Source of the DNA: Hermatobates lingyangjiaoensis
Taxonomy: Eukaryota > Arthropoda > Insecta > Hemiptera > Hermatobatidae
Reading direction: 5' to 3'
Assembly: GCA_026182355.1 (NCBI GenBank)
Contig: JAPFBL010000608.1
Coordinates: 102,299 to 166,298 of the forward strand
DNA: 64,000 nt
The notes beneath the pieces were generated by a model that saw only the letters and a list, made by a program, of their open reading frames with translations, did no database searches and had not been told where the DNA came from. The position numbers and the translations under genes were made by a program. Shown here one piece after another: positions 52,058 through 61,859 of this stretch. Within the stretch, counting starts at the first letter, position 1. The number at the start of each line of letters is the position of its first letter.

Positions 52058-52079
52058 ATATATATATATATATATATAT

Positions 52080-52231
52080 ATCAGTTGTGTTTTTGACTCT
52101 GACGAAGACCGCTTATTACGGTTGAAAGATCTTAGTCTTGTTTTCCCATTTCATAATTTGGTTTCATCATTGATTGTTAATTCACGTGTTTATGTGAAAT
52201 CTTGTTATATATACGTGTTTATGTGAAATAT

Positions 52232-52260
<29 letters not shown>
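52080..52260 (+). mobile_element. Family A half-cassette
   Basis: Ribozyme and tail to TA repeat, entered directly from (TA)n at 52057-52080. Confidence 0.8.
52099..52133 (+). ncRNA. Hammerhead ribozyme motif, family A
   Basis: CTGACGA, stem II ACCG/CGGT, GAA, stem III AGATCT, cleavage nucleotide T. Confidence 0.87.
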
Positions 52261-52264
<4 letters not shown>

Positions 52265-52269
52265 TCTCT

Positions 52270-53070
52270 ATAAAAGGAAGAAAAAAAGATATTTAGTTTT
52301 ATTTGCATATTATTTAGAATGCACGTTTTGATAAACAACTATCCTGGAGAGATGGTTGGGTGGGGTGTAATTACAAATAATGACTTTTTCTTTCCATTAT
52401 TATGGGGATTTCACATTCATTAACCCAGAATGATTAGTCATGTTAGAATTATCAGTGACTCTTAAAAACTCTTAATATCCCTTCTGCTGCACCCTTTTCT
52501 TAAATTAAACTGTTTTCCTCACCACTCCCAAATCAATTTCAAGTAGAAAACGGCTTCTTACATCTTAAGAACTTCATTTAACTATTATCTAGAGAATGAA
52601 TAATATATTTATAACTTCTCTTCATAAAATAATATATTCTACTTATTTGATCCATTACTAAAACAAAGAAACAGATTATGAGTTTTAAGTTTTAACATTG
52701 TTGTCTGCATTTTTATTTGAGAAGAGTATGTCTATTTTTCTTAAAATGTCTTCTACAATATTATTTTATACTATAAATTTTGGTTAAGAAATATTGAAAA
52801 ATAATCATAATAATTATACGAATAATGATAATTGTAAATTTACTTTCAAAATATGTTAATATCAACAAAAAAACAAATTAAATTTCCAAACTATTTTTTT
52901 AAATAAAAAAATAATACGTTCTCATTACTTTAAAATAAGTTGGTTATTATATGTTAGATTAGATAGAAATGATAAAATTATTCCTATTTGAGATTTTGTG
53001 GAATTTAGAATATTTTGAGATTTTCTAAATCCATTTGGAGAACTTTCGATGATAACTGTGTCTATATATA
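52270..53070. other. AT-rich DNA
   Basis: 52405-52560 recurs, diverged, at 54040-54220 (GTGACTCTTAAAAACTCTTA, CCCTTCTGCTGCACCC, TTTCAAGTAGAAA). No gene. Confidence 0.5.
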
Positions 53071-53074
53071 TTTA

Positions 53075-53330
53075 TTGATAAAATTATCGACCGTGAAGTA
53101 AAAACAAAATAAAGGTTTATCAGGACTTGGTCAGTTCTTCAGGTTGCAATTGCTAACGTTTTGGTTTTTATTTCAAAACATTTTCCTCTAGATGTCTAAT
53201 CAACACTGAATGTGGAAGAACCATAACTAAAATGGGTACCAAATAACAAATGAGCCAAACTTTCCGCCCCCGTAGAACAGCACTAAAAGGTGAAAGCCTA
53301 TAACTGAGGGTATGGTTAGTCAATCAGTCA
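53075..53330. mobile_element. Family G fragment and SINE alternative tail
   Basis: 53080-53200 reversed family G tail with a decayed core (AACGTTTTGGTTTTTATTTC). 53215-53325 is the alternative SINE 3' end (ATGGGTACCAAATAACAAAT, GCACTAAAAGGTGAAAGCC) without head. Confidence 0.55.
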
Positions 53331-53699
53331 AACTGTTATAATTTACATTAATAAAATAAATAATTTCTTTTAATAAAAAAAAATATTATAATACAATTAT
53401 ACTAAAAATATAAATGATATGTTTAGGAACGTCAGATGACTGGTGCACTGCTGTTTTCTATCGCACGAAAATGTGTTCGAGTACCGCATGAAGACCCTTC
53501 AAATCTATTCAGCTTTTATTTTTCCTGTAAGTACAAAATTATATTTCTACCATATTTATCAACAAAATGTTACAATTTAACATAAAATTCATTCATTTAT
53601 TATTCCTAATTAATTATTCCACCTAACTTTACTACCTGTTGGATATATTTAATAAGTAAATATTAAAAAGAACAGTGAAGTTAACATATATATATAAAT

Positions 53700-53885
53700 A
53701 TATATAAAACCTTTCCTCCGAAAGTTGGCTACACTGTTTGAGTGCTTCAGTTCGAACGCCAAGTCAGTCGTTATCAGCCTTTGGAGCGATTCACTTCTTT
53801 TCCTGAAGACGAGGACATCGAAATATAGTAGTGAGTTCGGTGGTTTCCTTTCTATGTGTTCTTTTTTAAATTCTAGTTTATATAT
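53700..53885 (+). mobile_element. Family I cassette
   Basis: TCGTTATCAGCCTTTGGAGC, then ribozyme-like core and tail (GGTTTCCTTTCTATGTGTTC) ending in (TA)n at 53880-53900. Confidence 0.65.
53803..53827 (+). ncRNA. Hammerhead-like motif, family I
   Basis: CTGAAGA, short stem II (at most 3 bp), GAA, stem III ATAT, cleavage nucleotide A. Confidence 0.6.
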
Positions 53886-54222
53886 ATATATATATATATA
53901 TTAAATTATTTTGTTTTAGTGATTGTGTTTTTCCTTATTCTTTAAACCGATTGCATAGCGGGTGACAACGTCAGCCGTTTACCAGCTTTTTGTTTAACCA
54001 GGAGGAAGGTGAAGAAGGTTCACTGTTTCTGTTCCCTTTTCAGGGGGATGATGCCACATTCATAAACCCTGAATGATTCATTCAAGCTGCTTGACTGATC
54101 CATCCATGTTAGAATTCCCAGTGACTCTTAAAAACTCTTACTATCCCTTCTGCCGCACCTTTTTCTTAATTTAAACTGTTTTCCTCATCACTTTCCAAAT
54201 TTATTTCAAGTAGAAATGAAAT

Positions 54223-54495
54223 GCCTAACTCAAGTACATTTTTAGTAGAGATCTACTAACGTGTACCTGACATCGTACAGGCTCATGACCGACAGCTTAA
54301 AGTCATCTCCAAGGGGCGACGTACTCAGATTTATTCACCTCTCGCGTGAATAAATCGAAAGTCAGGTGGGGATCGAACCCCACAGTATCAGTCCAGAGGT
54401 CGATACGTTAACCACTGAGCTAACCTGGCCCCAGTGATAATTAATGTTAGAGGCAGATACGTTAACAACAGAGTTAACCTGGCCCCAGTGATTTT
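54223..54495 (-). mobile_element. tRNA-derived SINE with duplicated head
   Basis: Minus-strand SINE; the head end (plus view ACGTTAACCACTGAGCTAAC, CTGGCCCCAGTGAT) is repeated at 54445-54495 (ACGTTAACAACAGAGTTAAC, CTGGCCCCAGTGAT). Flanked at right by poly-C (54551-54560). Confidence 0.72.
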
Positions 54496-54965
54496 GACAC
54501 ATTTATTTTACAGATTATAGAGTTACAAATAGAGCTATCATATATTCATCCCCCCCCCCCTCTTCTAAAAAGTTAACTGATGTTTGATGAACCTGATTAC
54601 ATTTCTGTAACGTGACATCAACAAAGTTAATATCTTTACTGTTACTCAGTTCATGTTCATGTTGAAGCAATTTAAGTACTTATGACGCTTCTTCTACTGA
54701 ATTTTAACTCCTTGATTTGCATAGTAAATAGCAGCATAAGGAACAGTCATAGTAGATATGTGTTTCTAAGTAGATATAAGGCTTGTATGATACATCATTC
54801 TGTACAACTAAATTATTTTCTAGATGACATTTATAGAATTTAGAAAAACATTACTCTTAGTCAGAAACCATCGCTACGAATATTAAATCTATTGAAACAA
54901 TGCTACTTGGATGTAAATTGGAATTAGTTTTATATTTTTAGAATCTATCTCTTAGACACATTACG

Positions 54966-54991
54966 CACACACACACACACACACACACACA
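54966..54991. repeat. (CA)n microsatellite
   Basis: About 13 CA units, followed by a short TA tract to 55012. Confidence 0.9.
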
Positions 54992-55067
54992 AATATATAT
55001 ATTATATATATAAAAATTCAAAACGATAGGAATATACACACAGAAAGACACAGACATAACTCACATC

Positions 55068-55093
55068 GATATTTCGACCATCGTCGTCATCAG
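55068..55093 (-). ncRNA. Hammerhead ribozyme motif, family B
   Basis: CTGATGA, stem II GAC/GTC with loop GATG, GAA, stem III ATAT, cleavage nucleotide C. Confidence 0.88.
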
Positions 55094-55184
55094 GAGTGCG
55101 AAGAGCGAAGAGTCCCGCAGAAAACAGGGCGGTACTCAGGGAGTACCTCCCTGTCTTCCTGCGGACTCTTCGCTCTTCGCACTC

Positions 55185-55210
55185 CTGATGACGACGATGG
55201 TCGAAATATC
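55185..55210 (+). ncRNA. Hammerhead ribozyme motif, family B
   Basis: Same as 55068-55093 on the other strand. Confidence 0.88.
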
Positions 55211-55279
55211 GATGTGAGTTGTGTCTGTGTCTTTCTGTTTTTTCCTTCGTTTTGAATTTATTTTATTTTAAAAAAGTGT

Positions 55280-57160
55280 TAGTTTTTTGTTAATATTTAA
55301 ATAAATATTTAATTTTTAAAAAATTCCCTTTCTTATGGGAACTCCTCATTTTCTTTACACTCCTTGGAGAAAAAATTGAAATATTAATTTTAATGTTCTC
55401 ATTCTTTTTTCTGGCTCTCGTTTTAAATTTTTAATAAATTAAATATTGATTTATTAAACCCTGGGTTTGGGCCGGTTTGAATTTATTTTAATTTAAAATT
55501 AAAATTTTTTATTTGATTATATATATATATATAATATTTTTTAATTAAATCTTTTTTCGGTGGAGAAAACTTTGGTTTGTTCCCAAATTAGCATTTGGGA
55601 AATTAATCTTTATTCTAATTTTTTTGTTTTTTAATTAAATTTTATATTATATAATTAAAATAAAAAAAAAAAAAAAAAGATAAAAACCACAAAAAAAAAA
55701 AAACACAAAACCCCCAAAATTTTAATTGTTTTTAAATAAAAAGGGGTATAAATAAAATATTTTTAAAATAATGTATCTATTAAAATAAACATTTAAACTG
55801 TATAAAAGTAAGCATGAAAATAATCAAAATGGGAAAAAATTCAATCATAAAGGTCTTTTATAAATCATTAATGTATAAAAAATCAATATGAAACAACCAA
55901 TAAACACACCCCCCCACCATTTCCACCAAACCACCCAAAGATTTCGTTTATGATAAGGCTGGGTTGGGAAATTAAAACCCCGGGTAAATACATGTTATTG
56001 TTGCAAACTCGGAAAAAAGAAGCAAATCAAAAAAGAAAGGATTAAAATTCCAAATAAAGGACCCAGAATTAGTACTTGTAAAGCCTAAAGTTTTTAAAAA
56101 TTCATAAACCAAAATGGAAAATTGCCCATTATTACCGACCTTCCATTTAACCGCTATCCTTTTTCTATTTATACAATGTGCTGAAAATTTTATTTTAGAT
56201 AAAATTAAATGTAAAAGCGAAACAAAAAAAAATTCAAAACCACATAAAAAGAACAAGAAAGTCCAATATAACTAAAGATATAGTGCAAAGGAAAGAAAGA
56301 AATTTAATTATTCAAATTTAAATGAAATTTTTGGCATTGAAATTTATTTTTTAAAAAACCCAAACCAAACCCCAAAAAAAACAAACCAACAAAAACCAAA
56401 ATATAAAAAATTATGATAAACCACAAAACAATTTGGGACTTGCAAACCCTTTTTGGGTTAAAAGTTTAGTTTTTTACCCATTTAATTTGGGATCAAACAA
56501 AATATTTTAAAAAAAATAATAATTATAAATTTGTTTAAGGAGTATTATTTTGATGGAATGTATTAAACACCCCAGTTTAAATGTAAAAAAAATAAAAAAA
56601 AAAATTTTTTTTAAACGGACCTGAAGAAAAAAAATACTTTTTCCATTTTAATGGTTTGGTCAAAAAAGTAATTATAACAATAACTGTTTAACTTTAAAAA
56701 ATTAAAAATATTTTTTATTAATCGGAACGGGCGATTAGGTAGAAAAAATTTATAAAGGCGAATATTATTGAACTTTTATATATATATATATAATATAAAA
56801 TAATAGTTTATTGGACTCAGTAAGTTTTTCAGGTTCAAATTTAACTGTCATGCTAACGTTTCGGTTTTTATTTAAAACTTTTTTCTTAGGCTTATAAAAC
56901 AGATAAATATAAGAAATAATACAATCATTAAAACATTTGTTGCATGAAATATTGAAATCTAAACTACAAGGAAAAAGAAGATAAGAAATAATTATCTTCT
57001 TTTTATAAAAAAATTTCTTTTCTTTTTCCTTTGGGGTTTGGGAAAAAAAATATATTAAAAATTTTTTCCCTGGTTTTTTTTATTTTTAATTTTAAAAATT
57101 TTTTTAAAATTGTTTCAAACATTCCTTATATAAATTTAAATTTGTTTCTTTAAATGATTA
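55280..57160. other. Homopolymer-rich DNA, possibly low-quality assembly
   Basis: Dense runs of A, T, and some C (17 A in a row near 55661; CCCCC; GGGG) unlike the rest of the window. 56790-56895 is a family G piece (GGACTCAGTAAGTTTTTCAG, GCTAACGTTTCGG). No gene can be read; open frames are short. Confidence 0.45.
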
Positions 57161-57172
57161 ACCAAATTATAC

Positions 57173-57202
57173 CTGAAGATGACTTATAACAGTCGAAAGC
57201 TT
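57173..57202 (+). ncRNA. Hammerhead ribozyme motif, family H
   Basis: CTGAAGA, stem II GACT/AGTC, GAA, stem III AGCT, cleavage nucleotide T. Confidence 0.88.
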
Positions 57203-57273
57203 GTGTAAGTAAAATAAATTGGTTGTAATTCTTTAACTTGTCATGATTTGTTAACGTAACTGGTAAAGTTCAA

Positions 57274-57420
57274 ATGTCTCTGGCAAAATTAATTTATGAT
57301 TTACCCCAAAATGAAAGAAAAATAATCAGAAAATTAGAGACTCAGCAAAAAAGTCGTTAATGCAGAGGCTGCTGCATATTTCAATTCAACTTGTTTTAAA
57401 AGAAGATTTCTGTACCTATA
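57274..57420 (+). pseudogene. PLE N-terminal fragment, frameshifted
   Basis: MSLAKLIYDLPQNERKIIRK-LE, a shift near 57340, then NAEAAAYFNSTC and a degenerate FKRRFLYL end. The start aligns with MSLGQLLHEIT of 40805. Confidence 0.65.
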
Positions 57421-57439
57421 AAATATACAAATATAATAT

Positions 57440-59560
57440 ATTTTATATTTTATATACCAAATAGTACGTTGCTTCTCAACGCGGTCTTCCATTTTCCCAA
57501 ATTACAAAAAATGGAAAAAATATCGAAAAGTTTGATTCTTTGTAAAGTGTTCTTTTCTGTGTTCCCTTTTTTTTTCTGTTTAAAGTGTTATTTTAAAATA
57601 TTTTATTATATTATATTATTTAATTATTATTTAACCCTTGTTTTGCCATTTTGCCTTTACCTTCCTTTATAATTAATGAATCCTTTTTCTATTTATAGCA
57701 ATGATAAATGGCATATTTTAATTTAAAGTATTGGCAATTCCTTTTAATTAACCCTTTAGCGGGGTTTATTCAGGATCAATTTATCTTAAATCGTAAGGGA
57801 CTGGGTTAATTTTAATGATACCTGTTTTTAAAAATCTGCTCCATTTATCCAAAATAATAATTTAATAATTTAATAAATTAATTGTAATTTATTAATTTTT
57901 TTTATTTCTGAATGATAGAAATTTTGCCAACCTTTTATTCCTCCATAATAAAACAATTTTTATTATATTTGAATTGGCATAACTTAATTAATAAGTACAA
58001 TATTTTCAAATTAAATTATTAGTTTTTTCAAAAGAAAGGATTTCATTTACTTAACATAAACAAAATCTTTCTTTTTTTCTTAAAACAACACAAAAAAACC
58101 CCAAATTAATGTATTTAATAATCATTCAAAGAAAAATTGGTAAAATTATTTCTCCAAAAATTTAAAAACGATATAATATTGGGTGGAATCAAAAATTATA
58201 AGTAAACAAATACAAAGAAATAACAAAAAATACAAAAAACAAACAACAACACCAACCACACACACACACACACACCACACACACACACACAATAAATTAT
58301 TCAGTTATCATTCAATAGTATATTTGTGGGTAAAAGTTATTATCAATGATAAAATATTTAATCTGTATCGAGTAATACTGTTTTGGAATCAAGTATAAGT
58401 CAAAACACACTCATACACAGACATTGTGAACAAAACGTCAAAACTGGACTTGTAGACATCGAAATTTGTAAAATCTTTTTAAAATCTCGAGATCACGTTT
58501 TTCATAATCGGTATACATTTTCTTCTTATATAAAACTTAAAAATAATAAGCCAATTATACCATAAATACTAATATCGATAATAATTTGCAGGTTGTATAA
58601 AAAATGACTCTATAGAAGAATAGGTCTGGGTTCAGAGTTTTATGAGATATATATAATATCTTTAGAAAATAGCCATTTGTGTCTGTCAAAAAGAGCAATT
58701 GTTTGTTGTCTTATAAACCGTTGATCCAGAAAAGAGGTCAGTAAAGGAATGCCAGCAAATCGGGGGGACTAAACTTTACAGCAATCATTTGAAACAAACC
58801 TTTAACACTATAATGTCGCATTTCAAAATTATTACACGATTGGGCAGAAATTTCTAACGTTTTTTCTAGTTTTTAATATTTATGAATTTTGAATATTTAC
58901 AATTAAATATTAAAAAATAATATAACATTTTAAATTGAAATGATTTTAATATTATGTTAATCAAATTCATAAGCAAATTTATAAATTTTGGTTACATCCA
59001 TTATTTAGATTACCATTAACATGAATAAGTAAATCTAACATAAACCTTTAGATGGTCATAAACTGAATATAAATGAAAAAATTTGGATTGTCCTACACTC
59101 AACTTTGCTGTAAGTAAATATAATATCAAACTTCTTGGTTATATAATATATAATACTAAACTTTTATCATTAATTAAAAAGGTTTTATTAATGATAAAAT
59201 ATACTAGACATTATAAATATAAAATATAATAGAGTTTAAAATATAATATAAATATAAAATTATATTTAAAATATAATATAAAAAAATAAAATTTGGTGTG
59301 GCCTATACTCAACTTTGCTGTAAGTAAATATAATATCAAACTTCTTGGGTATATAATATATAATGATAAACTTTTATCATTATATATTATATCATTATTA
59401 TTGCTAGTTCTTTTCTCTTTTCGTATACTTCAAAGAACCACATCATAAACTAAAAAAAAATCAAAATTCATTTGTTAATTATCGTTGCAATAACTTTTTT
59501 ATTTTTTTCCCAAAGCATTTATTATGCAAATGTAAACATGTAATACATTTGAAGCTATAT
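57440..59560. other. AT-rich DNA with simple and direct repeats
   Basis: (CA)n at 58256-58290. A ~95-bp direct repeat, ACTCAACTTTGCTGTAAGTA...ATATAATATATAAT, at 59095-59175 and 59307-59395. No gene. Confidence 0.5.
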
Positions 59561-59561
59561 C

Positions 59562-59665
59562 AATGATCAAACCTCAATATGAAATGGGAAAACAAGACTA
59601 AGATCTTTCAACCTTAAGAAGCAGTCTTCGTCAGAGTCAAAAACCCAACTGAAACACTAGATGTA
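59562..59665 (-). mobile_element. Family A half-cassette
   Basis: Reversed family A tail with intact ribozyme, without TA on its left (ATATCAATGATCAAACCTC only) and with no right arm. Confidence 0.78.
59600..59634 (-). ncRNA. Hammerhead ribozyme motif, family A
   Basis: CTGACGA, stem II with one mismatch (ACTG/AGGT type), GAA, stem III AGATCT, cleavage nucleotide T. Confidence 0.78.
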
Positions 59666-59717
59666 GAAAACATCCGGTGAGGGGTTGAGAAGAGTGGGAG
59701 GGAAGAGTGGTTTTTAT

Positions 59718-59810
59718 CGATGAAGCTATATATATTACATATACATGTAATATATCTCTGAAGCTATATATATTACATATACATGTAATATATCTCTGAA
59801 GCTATATGTC
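59718..59810 (+). repeat. Short tandem repeat of a palindromic unit
   Basis: TGAAGCTATATATATTACAT, ATACATGTAATATATCTC repeated twice and started a third time. Each unit is itself nearly self-complementary around ACATATACATGT. Confidence 0.8.
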
Positions 59811-59814
59811 ATCA

Positions 59815-60290
59815 GAGAACAATTTAAAGCAATCGAGAGTTTTTTGTTCTTTAATATTGCATTTTGTTACTATATTGGTATTTAATAAGAGTTAGAAATC
59901 ATGAACAAAGTCTTAATAAGAAAACAAGCTTTTCTCACATACAGTGTTCTTTCTCATGCTTGCATAGTTTCAGTGAGAAACTTCACTTCATCCCTTCCTC
60001 GCACTAACCAGATTCTTGGCTAACAATACAAATGTTATAAGGTTTTTATTTTTTTGTGATGTAGAGTCGTGGAAGCTCGCCTCCGTGTGGTCCACCTCGA
60101 GCGTATCTCGGAGGCTATGTTTGGCTCTATCCTAGGCTAGAGCTTGTTGCTCCCGAGATGCAGCGAAAGACTTTCACGTATAAAAGCCATCATTATGTTT
60201 TGTTGTTATTATCTGCGATATGGCTGTACAAGCTGAGAGCGCGATATCATACCAAAACAGGCTAACAATATTAATTCTAATGAGGTTCAA
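59815..60290. other. Non-genic DNA
   Basis: 60060-60180 is less AT-rich (GGTCCACCTCGAGCGTATCT) but not recognised. Confidence 0.4.
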
Positions 60291-60374
60291 TCAGTTATTA
60301 TGTGGTATTTACTCATTGTAGGGTAAAAATCCAATGAAATGGTCTCCACATATAAAAATTTTAATGATATAAAC

Positions 60375-60407
60375 AACGCGTTTCGAACACGTAGTGTTCT
60401 TCCTCAG
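60375..60407 (-). ncRNA. Hammerhead ribozyme motif, family D2
   Basis: CTGAGGA, stem II GAACAC/GTGTTC (loop TAC), GAA, stem III ACGCGT, cleavage nucleotide T. Confidence 0.9.
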
Positions 60408-60481
60408 GATTAACTAAGGATGAGTGCCTCTGAATAAGAGTGCCTCTGTCTTATTCAGAGGCACTCATCCTTAGTTAATGC

Positions 60482-60514
60482 CTGAGGAAGAACACTACGT
60501 GTTCGAAACGCGTT
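60482..60514 (+). ncRNA. Hammerhead ribozyme motif, family D2
   Basis: Same as 60375-60407 on the other strand. Confidence 0.9.
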
Positions 60515-60837
60515 GTTTATATCATTATAATTTTTATATGTGGAGACCATTTCATTAGATTTTTACCCTACAATATTTGGAGTTATTGTTTTATTAATAT
60601 AATAATGAAAGAATTTGCTTTAATTTTAAACTCCATTCGTTTTTCCAGGTTGACATAAGTAAAGCCTGTTATTAGACTGTTCACTAACTCTGTACTAACA
60701 CATTATACTAATGACTAGTTACATTTGGGGTTTATATGTATATACCATTATAATAGGTATTGTTTTCTTAGTCACAATTACTAATAAACACTTTTTTCTT
60801 CTTCTCAGACCCCTAATTTAAAGTTTATATATATATA

Positions 60838-61050
60838 TATATCAATGATAAAACCACAATAAGGAAATGGTAAAGCAAGACTAAGATCTTTCAACCGTAA
60901 CAAGCGGTCTTCGTCAGAGTCAAAAACCCAACTGAGATGTTTTTTTTGCTCAGTTTTTTTACTTAGTTTGAAAGATCTTAGTCTTGTTTTCCCATTTTCT
61001 TATTGTGGTTTGTTCATTGATTGTTATTTCACGTGTTTATGTGAAATCTT
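60838..61050. mobile_element. Family A palindrome, right core lost
   Basis: Left arm intact; right arm is missing the CTGACGA box and hairpin (CAGTTTTTTTACTTAGTTTG). TA at both ends. Confidence 0.82.
60883..60917 (-). ncRNA. Hammerhead ribozyme motif, family A
   Basis: CTGACGA, stem II ACCG/CGGT, GAA, stem III AGATCT, cleavage nucleotide T. Confidence 0.87.
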
Positions 61051-61077
<27 letters not shown>

Positions 61078-61081
<4 letters not shown>

Positions 61082-61350
61082 AAATAAATTCAAAACGAAG
61101 GAAACACACAGAAAGACACAGACATAACTCACATCGATATTTCGACCATCGTCGTCATCAGGAGGTGCGAAGAGCGAAGAGTCAAAATAATAATATGTGA
61201 CTCTTCGCTCTTTGCACCTCCTTTCGACGATGGTCGAAATATCGATGTGAGTTATGTCTGTGTCTTTCTGTGTGTTTCCTTCGTTTTTAATTTATTTTAT
61301 TTTAAAAAAGTCCGCTGGACCGTTTCTTTTAATTATATATATATATATAT
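61078..61350. mobile_element. Family B palindrome, right box lost
   Basis: Left arm intact with ribozyme; right arm has CCTTTCGACGATGGTCGAAA, so its CTGATGA is gone. TA at both ends (61050-61077; 61336-61352). Confidence 0.87.
61136..61161 (-). ncRNA. Hammerhead ribozyme motif, family B
   Basis: CTGATGA, stem II GAC/GTC with loop GATG, GAA, stem III ATAT, cleavage nucleotide C. Confidence 0.88.
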
Positions 61351-61352
61351 AA

Positions 61353-61480
61353 AATAAAGAAACAATCCAAACAGGATAAATAAGTAACTCAAAAAAATAC
61401 AAAAAAAGCGAAATCATTTACTAGGATCAATATTTCTAATCGCAGTTTGTCCTCAGGAAGAGACTGACTAAAAGGGAAGA
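61353..61480 (-). mobile_element. Hammerhead-like cassette, decayed
   Basis: Reversed tail (ACAATCCAAACAGGATAAAT), core CTGAGGA present, stem II not forming well, AGAAATATT. Related to the relic at 5180-5215. Confidence 0.5.
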
Positions 61481-61484
61481 AGAG

Positions 61485-61850
61485 GAGGTACCCTGCTTTA
61501 ATATTGATAGAAAGGAAAATATTAACATACCAAGCTACTGTGCACTAACATTAATTGAAAGAAAAACTATTAATGTGCTATAGTACTCTGCTTTGAAATT
61601 GAAGAAAGAAAAGTATTAAAGTACCAAGCTACTCGGTATTAATATTATGAGAAAGAAATACATAGGAATAATTATACTACATCTACGAAATGTCAGTATC
61701 ATTTATCAACGTACCAAGTTTCTCTGCATTAGCATTAATAAAAAGGAGAATAATAATGTACCAAGCTACTTTGCATTACATTAATAGAAAGAAAAATGTT
61801 AATGTACCTAATTAATCTGTACTAACATTAAAAGGGAAGAAACGTAACAT
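61485..61850 (+). repeat. Diverged tandem repeat, ~50-bp unit
   Basis: About seven units of GTACCAAGCTACT-CTGCATTA, ACATTAATAGAAAGAAAAAT, ATTAAT, with scattered differences. Confidence 0.75.
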
Positions 61851-61859
61851 GGTACTGTT

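Larger units (their letters stand above)
50600..52065. mobile_element. Large PLE palindrome, ~520-bp arms
   Basis: Left arm 50600-51118 (endonuclease end, 3' UTR, ribozyme, N-terminus) is mirrored at 51541-52060, nearly base for base. The left copy extends further into the endonuclease (to 51518); the right begins at THTRLQILEAI. TA tracts at both outer ends. Confidence 0.92.
55005..55275. mobile_element. Family B hammerhead palindrome
   Basis: Both arms and both ribozymes intact. The centre carries GCGAAGAGCGAAGAGTCCCG and its mirror around GGGAGTACCTCCC. Confidence 0.92.
57165..57430 (+). mobile_element. Family H PLE cassette, decayed
   Basis: Ribozyme followed by a frameshifted N-terminal fragment that ends in a TA-rich tract. 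No inverted partner seen. Confidence 0.72.
60295..60580. mobile_element. Family D2 hammerhead palindrome
   Basis: Arms with GTAGGGTAAAAATCCAATGA, TGGTCTCCACATATAAAAAT and their mirrors; both ribozymes intact; centre ATGAGTGCCTCTGAATAAGA and mirror. The tail matches 33470-33600. Confidence 0.9.

Noticed and set aside
27135..57000. Family G elements (GAAACGTTGG / GAAACGTCGG after a GGTTTT/AAAACC hairpin) as hammerheads
   Set aside because: The 3' half fits, but the box upstream reads ATGAAAA, TTAAAAA or AAGAAAA; only the copy near 48015 reads TTGAAAA. The family core is unclear without more copies.
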